Assembly (NCBI GenBank): GCA_913061365.1 | Contig: CAJXUT010000007.1 | Location: 1 to 35,880, forward strand | DNA from: an uncultured Colwellia sp. | GTDB lineage: Bacteria; Pseudomonadota; Gammaproteobacteria; Enterobacterales; Alteromonadaceae | DNA length: 35,880 nucleotides | Reading direction: 5' to 3' | Part shown: positions 1-10,184 of the stretch, piece after piece | Layout of the letters: each line of letters opens with the position of its first letter | Position numbering within the stretch: position 1 is the first letter of the stretch | Made by a program: the position numbers and the translations under genes | Notes under the pieces: generated by a model | The model's database searches: none | What the model was told of the DNA's origin: nothing | The model's input: the letters and a program-made list of their open reading frames with translations, nothing else

Positions 1-49
1 ACGAGATTCCTCTACGTCTCGTGGGCTCGGAGATGTGTATAAGAGACAG
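1..49 (+). other. Nextera i7-side sequencing adapter (not genomic)
   Basis: The first 49 bases are the end of the Illumina i7 adapter (ACGAGAT), an 8-base index TCCTCTAC that matches Nextera index N712 as I remember it, the read-2 primer and the 19-base Tn5 mosaic end finishing in AGAGACAG at 49. Genomic DNA begins at 50. Any reading frame entering this segment acquires the artificial peptide MYKRQ. Confidence 0.97.
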
Positions 50-58
50 GGTAAATAT

Positions 59-355
59 ATGGCAAAAATAACCTTAAATATAGCGACTTCTGCAGCAGAG
101 CTAGTAGGTGAATTGACTCGCCATTCCATAATGCAAATTACGAATAAAAGCATTAAAGAATTATTTAAACCGTCATCGACTATACTTGATTTAGCAAAGC
201 TTACACATGCAGATACTGCTGGCTTAGCCTGGCTTTTTTATTTATTAGAACGAGCAGAAAAAGATAATTGCCAATTAACTTTTGTAAATATACCTACTAA
301 ATTAGATAAATTGATTCGCTTAAGCGGCGTTGAAGGCTTTTTGCCTGTTAAATAA
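59..355 (+). CDS. mlaB: MlaB-type STAS-domain protein
   Basis: This 98-residue protein fits the small cytoplasmic STAS subunit MlaB of the MlaFEDB ABC transporter, which moves phospholipids between outer and inner membrane together with MlaC. The STAS core is visible as a hydrophobic strand (STILDLAKL), then the conserved D-T-x-G-L segment (HADTAGLAWLFYLLERA) and a C-terminal helix. Length matches E. coli MlaB (97 aa), and the order mlaB-ibaG-murA is the same as in E. coli. ATG at 59 is the first genomic start. A longer frame starting with GTG at 35 is an artefact, because its first five codons lie in the adapter. Only nine genomic bases precede the ATG, so its ribosome site cannot be judged and a start further upstream is possible. 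mlaFEDC would be expected upstream, off the contig. Confidence 0.85.
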   Translation: MAKITLNIATSAAELVGELTRHSIMQITNKSIKELFKPSSTILDLAKLTHADTAGLAWLFYLLERAEKDNCQLTFVNIPTKLDKLIRLSGVEGFLPVK

Positions 356-413
356 TAATATTAAGTGATGAATAGATTCACTTGATGTAACTACCCTAAT
401 AGAGGAATTACTC

Positions 414-665
414 TTGGAAGTACAAGAAATTGAAAAACTTATTAACGACACTCTTACACTCGATGAACTTCATGTAAAGTTTGACGGTTCACAATGTAGT
501 GTTATGGCTGTAGCGGATATGTTTGCTGATTTATCTCGAGTTAAGCGCCAGCAAGTGGTTTTTGCAGCATTAGCAGGTCCAATCAAAGATGGCAGTATTC
601 ATGCTGTAACAGTTAAAACTTTTACTAAAGAGCAATGGCAGCGTGATAAATTGTTTAATATGTAA
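414..665 (+). CDS. ibaG: BolA family protein IbaG
   Basis: An 83-residue BolA-like protein of the IbaG/YrbA subfamily. These proteins bind monothiol glutaredoxins and Fe-S clusters and influence acid tolerance and envelope lipid homeostasis. The fold signature is visible: an N-terminal helix (EIEKLINDTL), a beta hairpin with the Cys-containing strand, the segment DLSRVKRQQVVFAAL where BolA proteins carry the helix-turn-helix-like motif, and the terminal strand AVTVKTFTKEQW. It starts with TTG, supported by GAGG eight bases upstream. It lies 58 bp after mlaB and 65 bp before murA in the conserved mla-ibaG-murA order. Confidence 0.9.
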   Translation: MEVQEIEKLINDTLTLDELHVKFDGSQCSVMAVADMFADLSRVKRQQVVFAALAGPIKDGSIHAVTVKTFTKEQWQRDKLFNM

Positions 666-724
666 AGGCATGTAATACTGATTGTATAGTCAATTTATTT
701 TAATTAATCATAAGAAAGAAGTAA

Positions 725-2008
<1,284 letters not shown>

Positions 2009-2038
2009 TTTCTAGCTTAGTATTTTATTGTAAAAAAT

Positions 2039-2085
2039 AAAGCCACAATTAATAATAGTATTTTCTATTGTTAATTGTGGCTTTT
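2039..2085 (+). terminator. Intrinsic terminator after murA
   Basis: A long inverted repeat with arms 2039-2057 (AAAGCCACAATTAA then AATAG) and 2065-2085 (CTATT then TTAATTGTGGCTTTT) around a short loop. The stem ends in a short T-run on the + strand and an A-rich run at 2032-2040, so it could also work on the other strand. Confidence 0.88.
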
Positions 2086-2179
2086 CCATTTTAAATATGG
2101 AAAAAACCTAAAAATAACCAGCACATTCTGCTGAGTTCAAATTAAAATCCTTCTTAAACTTATTCATTAAAAAGCTAAC

Positions 2180-2248
2180 TATAATAGATATAGGTAGCTT
2201 CAGACCAATTTCGAAAGCCTATGCTTGTATCGAGCATACTTAATTGGT
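2180..2248 (+). promoter_or_regulatory. putA promoter -10 and structured 5' leader
   Basis: TATAAT at 2180-2185 is a perfect -10 hexamer; no convincing -35 is seen upstream. Downstream lies a nested inverted repeat: outer arms ACCAATT 2204-2210 and AATTGGT 2242-2248, inner arms TATGCT 2220-2225 and AGCATA 2233-2238. It would be in the 5' untranslated RNA or act as an operator. putA is commonly proline-regulated, but because this PutA lacks the DNA-binding domain another regulator would be needed. Confidence 0.45.
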
Positions 2249-2271
2249 TATACGTATTTTGAGGATTGACT

Positions 2272-5200
2272 ATGCTTTTTACAGGCTCATTACTGACGGA
2301 TTGTCCTATCCGCCAAAAAATTCGTGAATTTTATCGTATCGACGAAAATGTCGTTGTTGATCATATTCTTCCCTATGCAGAAGTAAATGTTAGTGCGAGA
2401 AGTAGGGCGTGGGAACGTGCGCGTAAAATCGTATTAAAAATTCGTGAAGATCAATCTGGAAATGGAGCAATTGATGCTTTATTGAATGAATACTCACTTT
2501 CATCTGAGGAAGGTGTCGTGCTGATGTGCTTAGCTGAAGCATTATTACGTGTTCCAGACAAACACACTCAAGATGTACTGATACGAGATAAAATATCACA
2601 AGGTCAGTGGAGTTCTCATTTAGGTTCAAGCGACTCTCTTTTTGTTAATGCTTCTTCATGGGGATTATTGATCACCGGTTCCATGGTTAATTTTGCTGAT
2701 AAACAAAAACAAGATCGCTTCGGTTTATTGAAAAAAACACTCGGACGATTAGGTGAGCCTGTTATCAGAAAGTCGATGAACCTAGCTATGAAGGTTATGG
2801 GTAAACAATTCGTCATGGGTGAAACCATTACTGCTGCAACGACTCGGGCAGCCACTAAAGAGCAACAAGGTTATGTGTACTCTTATGACATGCTCGGCGA
2901 AGGCGCTAGAACCATGGACGATGCAGACCGTTACTTAAAATCTTATCAAGATGCTATTGATTCAATAGGGCAAGTAGCTGTTGCGTCAGGTAAAAATGAT
3001 CCACGTAGAGTACCTGGTATTTCAGTAAAACTATCAGCTATTCATCCCCGTTATGAGTTTACACATAAATCTAGAGTAATGGTTGAGCTGGTACCAAAAC
3101 TAAAAGCTCTTTGTCTGCAAGCTAAGCAATACAACATTGGTTTGACCGTTGATGCAGAAGAATCTGAGCGGTTAGATATTTCATTAGATATCATTGAAGC
3201 AGTTTTTACTGATACAGATTTAGGTGAGTGGCAAGGTTTTGGTATCGCATTGCAAGCGTATCAAAAGCGAGCAATATTTGTTGTTGAATGGCTCAGAGAT
3301 TTAACATTGAGAACAAATCGTCGTATGATGGTGCGCTTAGTTAAAGGAGCATATTGGGATACAGAAATTAAAAATGCTCAAAAAGATGGTTTGAGTCATT
3401 TTCCAGTATTTACTAGAAAATCTTCAACAGATGTCTCTTATCACGCATGCGCTAATAAATTACTGGACTATCGTGACACAATTTATCCTCAATTTGCTAC
3501 GCATAATGCGTATACTGCGGCCACTATAGTTGAATTAGCAGGCGATGATAAACAAGGCTTTGAGTTTCAATGTTTACATGGCATGGGAGATTCTTTATAC
3601 GATCAAGTTGTTGCAGGCGAGGGGATTCAATGTCGTATTTATGCACCTGTTGGCCACCATGAAGATTTACTTGCTTATTTGGTTCGAAGATTACTAGAGA
3701 ATGGTGCAAATTCTTCATTTGTTAACGCTATTGTGGATGAGTCTCAACCGGTAGAGTCGCTTCTTGAAGACCCAGTAGAAAAAACACAGCGCCTTCAGAG
3801 AAAATACAATGGGCAGATTATTATGCCAATTGATTTATATCGAGATGAAAATAAACGTAATGGCTGTAGTTCTATAGGAAGTAGAAATAATTCTAAGGGA
3901 TTAGATCTAACTGATATTAATGAAATATCACCATTAAAACAGGATTTAGATAATTGGTTTGTTGAACACTTACTTAACAAAAACGAAGTGCCAGCTGGAG
4001 CTATACCAGTAAAGAACCCTGCTGATCATAGTGAAATAATTGGTTTTCATTATCATCATTGTGAAAGTGATATGCGTGCAATGATGAATGAAGCAGAAAG
4101 TGCGTTTATTTTATGGTCGAAAACAACAGTAGATGAGCGAGCAGCTCTACTCTACCGAATTGCTGATTTATTAGAACGCCATACGAGTGAATTAATTGCC
4201 TTATGTATTAAAGAAGCAGGGAAGGTTACTCAAGATGCTATTGATGAAGTACGTGAAGCGGTTGATTTTTGTCGATATTACGCTGCACAGGCTATTGAAT
4301 TAGACAAAGATGAACGTATTGAAGCACGTGGAGTCGTTTTATGTATTAGTCCTTGGAATTTTCCGTTAGCTATCTTTTTAGGGCAAGTGGCAGCTGCAAT
4401 TGTTACGGGCAATACAGTCATTGCAAAACCAGCAGAACAAACGGGTTTAATTGCTTTACGCGCTATTGAGTTAATGCGCTCAGTAGGCTTACCTGAAAAC
4501 GTTGTGCAAGCCGTCATTGCACAAGGACAAGTTGTAGGCTCTGTAATTGTACCTGATAAACGTATTGCTGCTGTTATGTTTACAGGATCAACTGAAACAG
4601 GAACTCGAATTTCACAGACCTTGGCAGAGCGAGGTGGTGACCAAGTACCATTGATTGCTGAAACAGGTGGGCAGAACTGCATGATCGTTGACTCAACGGC
4701 TTTACCTGAGCAAGTGATAGATGATGTTATTTCTTCTGGCTTTCAATCGGCAGGTCAACGGTGTTCTGCTTTACGTGTTTTATTTCTGCAAGAAGATATT
4801 GCCGATAAGGTCATCACAATGCTTAAGGGAGCTTTAGCAGAATTGCATATTGGTAATCCTGCAAAGTTAAGTACAGATATTGGACCTGTTATTGATAAAA
4901 AAGCACTTGATGCGCTGAATGCTCACAGTGAGTATATGAGAACTCATGGTAAAGTGTTGTATGAATGTTCGATATCAAATGAAATAGTTAATGGTGTAAT
5001 TGCTGATAACGTAAAGAATAAAACTGAGCATTACTTCTTTGCTCCTCGTTTATATGAAATCAATGATATTGATGTATTAACGAAGGAAGTTTTTGGCCCG
5101 TGTGTTCATATTGTTCGCTTTAAAGGAAATGAGATTGAACAAGTTATTGAAAAAGTGAATGGTACAGGTTTTGGTTTAACCATGGGAGTTCATACTCGCA

Positions 5201-6153
5201 TTGAGCATAGAGCGATGGAACTAGCTAAGCTTTCACGTGCAGGTAATATTTATATAAACCGCAATATGATTGGTGCCACTGTAGGTGTTCAACCATTTGG
5301 TGGACGTGGTCTTTCCGGTACAGGCCCTAAAGCAGGGGGACCAAATTACTTAACGCGTTTGGTAAAAGAAAAATCTACACCAAATAAAGAGCAGGTTGAT
5401 CTCTTATCTTCCCCGCAAAATGAATTAGCAGGCAATGATACGGATCAAAGAGAAGCTAATCGCTTAATGAACCAAGCTGAAATTTCAGAAAAATATTGGC
5501 GTTTAACAGAGCTTAATACACGTATCTCTTATGTACGTCAGTTACTCGCAAAAGTTGCTCATGTCGACATAGTTGATGATTTGGCTGATGATTTAAATCG
5601 CACATTAACTTCTTCAAGAGACCAATTAATTACGATTGAAAAGCTACTTAAAAACCCAAAAGTACTCCCTGGACCAACAGGAGAGTCTAATATACTTTAT
5701 CTAGAAAATAGAGGAGTGATTATTTGTTTTGCTGATGTAAATGTTAGCTTTCATTTTTGGGTTATGTCATTAGTAACGGCATTGGCAACGGGTAATAGTG
5801 TTGTCACCGTTGTTTCTGATCTGTTTTATGAGGAAGCGTTGGCGTTTAGAGATAAGTTCATAGCGACAGGAGCTGATAAGCATGTTTTTCAAGTAGCGAA
5901 GTTATGTCATTTTGAAACCATGCTTGCACACCCTGCGTTAGCCGGTGTTGTGGTTGAAAGCCATTGTGATCGTAAGCATTACATGAGTGAAAAACTCGCT
6001 TTGCGAAGTGGAGCAATATTACCAGTAATTACCTCTGAATATTTTGATAAATTAATTCAAAGGCTTTTAACCGAAAAAACGGTCAGTATTGATACTACAG
6101 CATCAGGTGGTAACACTTCCTTGATGACACTTGTAGAAGAAGAGGAAATATAA
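2272..6153 (+). CDS. putA: Bifunctional proline dehydrogenase / L-glutamate-gamma-semialdehyde dehydrogenase PutA
   Basis: PutA oxidises proline to glutamate in two steps: an FAD-dependent proline dehydrogenase barrel (roughly residues 90-500) and an NAD-dependent aldehyde dehydrogenase (roughly 560-1080). Visible motifs are KLSAIHPRYE and VKGAYWDTEIK in the barrel, and PWNFPLAIFLGQ, IAETGGQN (Glu797) and SAGQRCSALR (catalytic Cys831) in the dehydrogenase. About 200 further residues form a C-terminal region like the ALDH-superfamily domain that caps long PutAs. The N-terminus lacks the ribbon-helix-helix DNA-binding domain of E. coli PutA, so this looks like a non-repressor (type B) enzyme. 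I chose ATG at 2272 because GAGGA at 2261-2265 is correctly spaced from it; an in-frame TTG at 2266 abuts the ribosome site. The product is 1293 aa, close to E. coli PutA (1320 aa). Confidence 0.95.
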   Translation: MLFTGSLLTDCPIRQKIREFYRIDENVVVDHILPYAEVNVSARSRAWERARKIVLKIREDQSGNGAIDALLNEYSLSSEEGVVLMCLAEALLRVPDKHTQDVLIRDKISQGQWSSHLGSSDSLFVNASSWGLLITGSMVNFADKQKQDRFGLLKKTLGRLGEPVIRKSMNLAMKVMGKQFVMGETITAATTRAATKEQQGYVYSYDMLGEGARTMDDADRYLKSYQDAIDSIGQVAVASGKNDPRRVPGISVKLSAIHPRYEFTHKSRVMVELVPKLKALCLQAKQYNIGLTVDAEESERLDISLDIIEAVFTDTDLGEWQGFGIALQAYQKRAIFVVEWLRDLTLRTNRRMMVRLVKGAYWDTEIKNAQKDGLSHFPVFTRKSSTDVSYHACANKLLDYRDTIYPQFATHNAYTAATIVELAGDDKQGFEFQCLHGMGDSLYDQVVAGEGIQCRIYAPVGHHEDLLAYLVRRLLENGANSSFVNAIVDESQPVESLLEDPVEKTQRLQRKYNGQIIMPIDLYRDENKRNGCSSIGSRNNSKGLDLTDINEISPLKQDLDNWFVEHLLNKNEVPAGAIPVKNPADHSEIIGFHYHHCESDMRAMMNEAESAFILWSKTTVDERAALLYRIADLLERHTSELIALCIKEAGKVTQDAIDEVREAVDFCRYYAAQAIELDKDERIEARGVVLCISPWNFPLAIFLGQVAAAIVTGNTVIAKPAEQTGLIALRAIELMRSVGLPENVVQAVIAQGQVVGSVIVPDKRIAAVMFTGSTETGTRISQTLAERGGDQVPLIAETGGQNCMIVDSTALPEQVIDDVISSGFQSAGQRCSALRVLFLQEDIADKVITMLKGALAELHIGNPAKLSTDIGPVIDKKALDALNAHSEYMRTHGKVLYECSISNEIVNGVIADNVKNKTEHYFFAPRLYEINDIDVLTKEVFGPCVHIVRFKGNEIEQVIEKVNGTGFGLTMGVHTRIEHRAMELAKLSRAGNIYINRNMIGATVGVQPFGGRGLSGTGPKAGGPNYLTRLVKEKSTPNKEQVDLLSSPQNELAGNDTDQREANRLMNQAEISEKYWRLTELNTRISYVRQLLAKVAHVDIVDDLADDLNRTLTSSRDQLITIEKLLKNPKVLPGPTGESNILYLENRGVIICFADVNVSFHFWVMSLVTALATGNSVVTVVSDLFYEEALAFRDKFIATGADKHVFQVAKLCHFETMLAHPALAGVVVESHCDRKHYMSEKLALRSGAILPVITSEYFDKLIQRLLTEKTVSIDTTASGGNTSLMTLVEEEEI

Positions 6154-6164
6154 AGGGGCACTTT

Positions 6165-6212
6165 GTCAAACTATGCGCTAAATGATCGTTAATGTTTACC
6201 GTCTAGTTTGAC
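6165..6212. repeat. Inverted repeat between putA and cca
   Basis: Perfect 9-base arms GTCAAACTA (6165-6173) and TAGTTTGAC (6204-6212) are separated by 30 bases. The element lies between the convergent ends of putA and cca, so it could help terminate transcription in both directions. There is no clear T-run, so this is tentative. Confidence 0.4.
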
Positions 6213-6339
6213 ACCTTAATGTAATACTTTCTTACCATCATCACTTATGGGCTGTAATAGTAATAAGTGTTAGGAAATTAAGATAACAGCCGTACTTGGC
6301 TATTCCTTTACTCCAGACTATTTGAACAATAAAAGTAAT

Positions 6340-7662
6340 TTATTGATATTGTTGTTTTATCTCTTTAATCGCTTGTAAGCGAGAATTAGCAACAGCGTCT
6401 TTTATAGCAAGCCCTTTTAAGCCTTGCTCTACAAATTCTTTCGCATTTACCTTCAAAGCAGCTTGCATAGCATCTTTTAAATATTGCTCTTGAGGGTATG
6501 CTTTATTCTCAAAACCAAGTCGACCGCGAAAATCACTTTTACAGGCAATAATAAAGTCTTCAAATTCCTGAGGTTTTCGCCAAACATCTAACTGATTAAA
6601 AATCCTCAACAAGGTGCTGGCTTTTAACTGAAAGGCTTTATGGCAATGTAAATGATGTTCGCATACTTTTAGGGCTAGTTGTTTGCAGTAATTTGGCACC
6701 TTAAGTTGTTTAGATATTTTTTCTACTAAAGGAAGACCTGATTTTTCATGGCCTCTGTGGCTAGGCCAATCTTTACTTACGGTTAAACCCTTACCAAGGT
6801 CGTGGCATAAAGCCGCAAAACGAATAGCTGTTTTATTTTGATTGTTAGGTGTTAATAAGACAGCTTGTTGTAAAACCATCATAGTATGATCACCACTGCA
6901 TATTTCAGGGTGCCATTGTGGAGGATTAGGAATTCCCCATAAAATATCGAGTTCTGGCCATAGTACTTTCAATGCCTGACATTCATGCAATACTTGGAAG
7001 AATACTTCAGGGTGCTGCTTTATCGTATTACCTTTATTTTCGTTTTCATATTCTCCCTCTTCACATAGAGCACGTTGTATTTCTTGCCATACTCGTTCAG
7101 CACTTAACGTAGCTAGTTCGCCACTTTGACTAATCTTTGTCATTAAAGTTAGAGTTTCATCAGCAATGGTAAATCCTTGGCTGTGATAACGAGCAGCAAA
7201 TCGAGCTACACGTAAAACCCTTAGAGGATCTTCAGTAAAAGCATCACTGACATGACGTAGCACCTTGTTATTCAAATCTTGTTGGCCATTATATGGATCA
7301 ACTAGTGTGCCATCTTCACTCATTGCCATCGCGTTAACTGTAAGATCACGTCGTAGTAAATCTTGCTCGATAGTAACATCAGCCGCAGCATAACAATCAA
7401 AGCCAGTATAACCTTGGCCTTGTTTACGCTCGGTACGTGCTAATGCATACTCCTGCTTGGTTTTGGGATGTAGAAAAACAGGGAAATCTTTCCCTACCTG
7501 ATTAAAACCCAGTGCTAGCATTTGCTCAACACTTGCGCCTACTACTAAATAATCTTTATCTTTTACCTTTCTATTTAATAGTTTGTCACGCACTGCGCCA
7601 CCAACAAGATAAATATCGAGAGTTGATGCGTCGCTTGGTGATTGAGTCGTGTTAGCTGACAA
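6340..7662 (-). CDS. cca: Multifunctional CCA-adding enzyme (tRNA nucleotidyltransferase)
   Basis: Adds and repairs the CCA end of tRNAs. The class II nucleotidyltransferase head is clear: IYLVGGAVRDKLL, the DKDYLVVG segment with the catalytic D-x-D, RRDLTVNAMA, and DPLRVLRVARFAARY. The C-terminal part has an HD phosphohydrolase motif (ALCHDLGKG), as in the E. coli-type enzyme with phosphatase activity. The start is uncertain. ATG at 7746 would add 28 residues, including a hydrophobic stretch, with no ribosome site. TTG at 7662 has AGG seven bases upstream and leaves a short tail before the conserved head, so I prefer it (440 aa; E. coli 412). The gene is divergent from the ATPase gene at 7808. 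In E. coli cca neighbours ygiM, which here is about 15 kb away. Confidence 0.93.
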   Translation of the reverse strand: MSANTTQSPSDASTLDIYLVGGAVRDKLLNRKVKDKDYLVVGASVEQMLALGFNQVGKDFPVFLHPKTKQEYALARTERKQGQGYTGFDCYAAADVTIEQDLLRRDLTVNAMAMSEDGTLVDPYNGQQDLNNKVLRHVSDAFTEDPLRVLRVARFAARYHSQGFTIADETLTLMTKISQSGELATLSAERVWQEIQRALCEEGEYENENKGNTIKQHPEVFFQVLHECQALKVLWPELDILWGIPNPPQWHPEICSGDHTMMVLQQAVLLTPNNQNKTAIRFAALCHDLGKGLTVSKDWPSHRGHEKSGLPLVEKISKQLKVPNYCKQLALKVCEHHLHCHKAFQLKASTLLRIFNQLDVWRKPQEFEDFIIACKSDFRGRLGFENKAYPQEQYLKDAMQAALKVNAKEFVEQGLKGLAIKDAVANSRLQAIKEIKQQYQ

Positions 7663-7807
7663 AAATAAGCCTAATATATGTACTGAAAAAGTGAAGTTTA
7701 TCACAACTTTTGTGTAAGTATGAACGCAATTCGTAGACATCCCCATAGCAAAAGGTTAGTTTCATAAACGTGTTTTTTAATTTAGCTTTGAGTTGTTATT
7801 AGGTCAT

Positions 7808-9412
7808 ATGTATACAAATTTTTTTTCGTTAAGTGAACTACCTTTCTCAATCGCCCCTGATCCTAAATACTTATTTATGAGCGATCGCCATCGTGAAGCG
7901 TTAACTCATTTAACTCATGGTTTAGGTGGTTCTAGTGTGAGTAGTAATGGTGGTTTTGTTTTACTCACTGGTGAAGTGGGTACAGGTAAAACGACTGTTA
8001 GTCGCTGTTTAATGGCTGATTTACCCGACAATACACAACTAGCTTTTATTTTAAATCCAACGTTATCTAGCCAAGAGCTTTTAGCAACTATTTGCGATCA
8101 GCTTAAAATACGTTATCGCAAAACGGGTGCAACGTTAAAAACACTCACGGATAAAATATCAGAGAAATTATTAAAAAATCATGCTAATGATATCAATACA
8201 TTATTGATCATCGATGAAGCACAGCATCTAGAACCGCAAGTCTTAGAGCAATTACGTTTGTTAACAAATTTGGAAACAAATACTAAAAAACTATTACAAG
8301 TGATTCTTATTGGGCAACCTGAATTACAGCAATTATTAAAACGTCGTGATTTACGTCAATTAGCACAACGAATTACGGCTCGCTATCACTTACTTCCATT
8401 AGATAAGAGTGAATTAGCTTTGTATATTAAGCATCGTTTATCTGTTGCTGACTGTCATAGATCGCTGTTTAACAAGAGTGCATTAACGGCAATTCATAAG
8501 TTATCACAAGGAATTCCCAGATTAGTGAATATCATTTGTCATAGTGCATTGATGGAGTCATACAATAATAATAATACGATAGTTGATAAAAAAACTGTCT
8601 ATAAAGCGGCACGAAGTGCATTAGGTGATGACTTTCTGCCTACTGTTTGGTGGCAGCATAAAAAGACAAAACTAGCGTTAATTAGTGTTCTGCTTTTTTT
8701 AGGAATGGTATTCGGGTTTTGGTTTGGACAAATGGATCCTTCCCTTATTGTTAATAATGGAGTTGCTCCTAGTAGTACATTTAAAAAAGCAGTTAAACAG
8801 GAAGTTGCTGAAATAGAGACAACCCATGTAAGTAATGAAGTCACAGAGAGTGAACCACTTTCAACTAGTAAGAATGAGGTGGTTGCACCGTTGAAATTGG
8901 TAAAAACTAAATTAGAAAATAAAGAACGTTCTCAGCAAAAAGTTATAGAAGTTACCGATAAAATTGAAAAGCTACAGAAAGTTATTTCAGTTCAGCCTGA
9001 AATGAAAAAAGCTAAGAAAAATACAATCGATGATAATTACCAATTAGAATCGATGGAAGGGGTTTCTGATGATTTATTGGCTCGTTTTAAGACGGCAATA
9101 AATGAAACTAAAGGCTCATCAACTGAACCAGTTAATACTGAAATTAGCAATAGCAATAGCAATAGCAAAGCAAGCGAAATTAAATCAATAACACAAATGC
9201 CCGAGTGGGTACAAAATGGTGTACCTAATTTACTTTTTGAACAACATATCTATGCATCAGATGGAGAGGGTTGGGTGAAAGTTAATGGCAGAGACAGATA
9301 TCAAGGGGATATGATAACGAAAGAATTGCAATTGTTTGAAATATTGCCACAAAAAGTGGTGTTAATTTATCGTGGGGAAAAATTCAGTTTACCAGCACTC
9401 ACTAATTGGTAA
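7808..9412 (+). CDS. ExeA/GspA-type AAA ATPase fused to a GspB-type C-terminal domain
   Basis: Residues 1-270 are an ExeA/MshM-like AAA ATPase: the start MYTNFFSLSELPFSIAPDP is typical, with Walker A GEVGTGKTT (K61) and Walker B LLIIDEAQ (D136, E137). A single membrane segment lies near residues 286-308 (LALISVLLFLGMVFGFWFG). A charged, low-complexity linker follows, ending in an Asn-Ser repeat. The last 60 or so residues (VNGRDRYQGDMITKELQLFE and onwards) resemble the periplasmic C-terminal domain of GspB/ExeB. ExeA and ExeB form a complex that helps the type II secretion secretin cross peptidoglycan. Here both activities seem to sit in one 534-residue chain, without the peptidoglycan-binding domain usual at the ExeA C-terminus. 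ATG 7808 is chosen over an in-frame TTG at 7793 because it matches the family start. No other secretion genes are in view. Confidence 0.85.
   Translation: MYTNFFSLSELPFSIAPDPKYLFMSDRHREALTHLTHGLGGSSVSSNGGFVLLTGEVGTGKTTVSRCLMADLPDNTQLAFILNPTLSSQELLATICDQLKIRYRKTGATLKTLTDKISEKLLKNHANDINTLLIIDEAQHLEPQVLEQLRLLTNLETNTKKLLQVILIGQPELQQLLKRRDLRQLAQRITARYHLLPLDKSELALYIKHRLSVADCHRSLFNKSALTAIHKLSQGIPRLVNIICHSALMESYNNNNTIVDKKTVYKAARSALGDDFLPTVWWQHKKTKLALISVLLFLGMVFGFWFGQMDPSLIVNNGVAPSSTFKKAVKQEVAEIETTHVSNEVTESEPLSTSKNEVVAPLKLVKTKLENKERSQQKVIEVTDKIEKLQKVISVQPEMKKAKKNTIDDNYQLESMEGVSDDLLARFKTAINETKGSSTEPVNTEISNSNSNSKASEIKSITQMPEWVQNGVPNLLFEQHIYASDGEGWVKVNGRDRYQGDMITKELQLFEILPQKVVLIYRGEKFSLPALTNW
9145..9168 (+). 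repeat. Hexanucleotide tandem repeat AGCAAT inside the ExeA-GspB linker
   Basis: Four consecutive AGCAAT units encode alternating Ser and Asn in the predicted disordered linker. Slippage by one unit keeps the frame, so linker length could vary between strains. Confidence 0.7.
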
Positions 9413-9427
9413 TTAACTTAGTTGAAA

Positions 9428-9474
9428 AATGTCGAGTAACGAAAATAGCCTTTTAGCTTTCGATGCTCGACATT
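9428..9474. terminator. Hairpin between convergent exeA-like gene and leuD
   Basis: Arms AATGTCGAG (9428-9436) and CTCGACATT (9466-9474) are perfectly complementary, and inner CGAAA/TTTCG segments extend the fold. It sits in the 87-bp gap between convergent gene ends and probably terminates both, although T-runs are weak. Confidence 0.65.
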
Positions 9475-9499
9475 AATAAATTAACTATTCGTGCTTTTC

Positions 9500-10111
9500 T
9501 TATTGCCAGCTTGGCATTTTACTTTCAAATGCTTCGATAGTTTCGAGCTTGTTTAGTGTCCAACCAACGCTATCAACACCTTCTTCTAAGCAATACTTAT
9601 GAAATTTACCTAATTCAAAGGTAAAGCTTATCTCTGTACCATCATCTTTAGTGAAAGAAACATTATTATTACCTAAATCAACGGTTAATGTTAGGTTTGC
9701 ACCTTGAGCTTGAACAAATAATTGCTCTATTTCATCTTCGCTTAATTTAATTGGTAAAAGTCCAATATTTATACAGTTTCCATAAAAAATATCGGCAAAG
9801 CTTGGTGCAATAATCACTTTAAAGCCAAACTCTTCTAATGCCCATGGTGCATGCTCACGGCTTGAGCCACAACCAAAGTTTTCACGAGCAAGTAAAATAC
9901 TGGTATCTTTGTATTCAGGTTTGTTTAATACAAATTCAGGGTTTGGCTCTTTGCCACTGTGATCAAGATAACGACTATCATGAAATAAATGTACACCGAA
10001 ACCAACACGTTCTGTTTTTTGTAAAAATTGTTTTGGAATTATTTGATCAGTATCGACATTAGCGACATCTAAAGGCACAACTAAGCCTGTATGTGTGGTA
10101 AATTTTTCCAT
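9500..10111 (-). CDS. leuD: 3-isopropylmalate dehydratase small subunit
   Basis: LeuD forms with LeuC the isopropylmalate isomerase that converts 2- to 3-isopropylmalate in leucine synthesis. The 203-residue protein matches E. coli LeuD (201 aa). Visible hallmarks are [17 protein letters not shown] near the N-terminus, [19 protein letters not shown] (the swivelling-domain signature) and [17 protein letters not shown]. The start ATG at 10111 has an AGGAAAG ribosome site. It is the last gene of leuABCD, 73 bp after leuC, with a hairpin in between. Confidence 0.97.
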   Translation of the reverse strand: MEKFTTHTGLVVPLDVANVDTDQIIPKQFLQKTERVGFGVHLFHDSRYLDHSGKEPNPEFVLNKPEYKDTSILLARENFGCGSSREHAPWALEEFGFKVIIAPSFADIFYGNCINIGLLPIKLSEDEIEQLFVQAQGANLTLTVDLGNNNVSFTKDDGTEISFTFELGKFHKYCLEEGVDSVGWTLNKLETIEAFESKMPSWQ

Positions 10112-10148
10112 TTGCTTTCCTAAAAAGTTTACGTAGCGATTCTTTTAA

Positions 10149-10173
10149 AGCTGTTTAATTATATTAAACAGCT
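10149..10173. repeat. Perfect palindromic hairpin between leuC and leuD
   Basis: AGCTGTTTAAT (10149-10159), loop TAT, then ATTAAACAGCT (10163-10173): an 11-bp perfect stem in the leuC-leuD gap. On the transcribed strand it is followed by CTTTAAAAG, so any termination would be weak. It could instead stabilise the leuC message or mark an RNA cleavage point. Confidence 0.55.
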
Positions 10174-10184
10174 AAAGAAAATTA

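Noticed and set aside
35-58. N-terminal extension MYKRQGKY of the MlaB-like protein
   Set aside because: The first five codons are adapter sequence; the genomic start is ATG at 59.
2266-2271. TTG as putA start
   Set aside because: It is one base from the GAGGA ribosome site; ATG at 2272 has correct spacing.
4278-4682. 134-codon open frame antisense to putA
   Set aside because: It lies wholly opposite conserved aldehyde dehydrogenase motifs, is Ala/Thr/Ile rich without any family pattern, and has no ribosome site. It is a shadow frame.
6154-6339. Small RNA gene between putA and cca
   Set aside because: There is an inverted repeat but no promoter plus terminator pair that I could support.
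9145-9168. CRISPR-like or satellite repeat
   Set aside because: It is only four hexamers within a coding linker, with no spacers.
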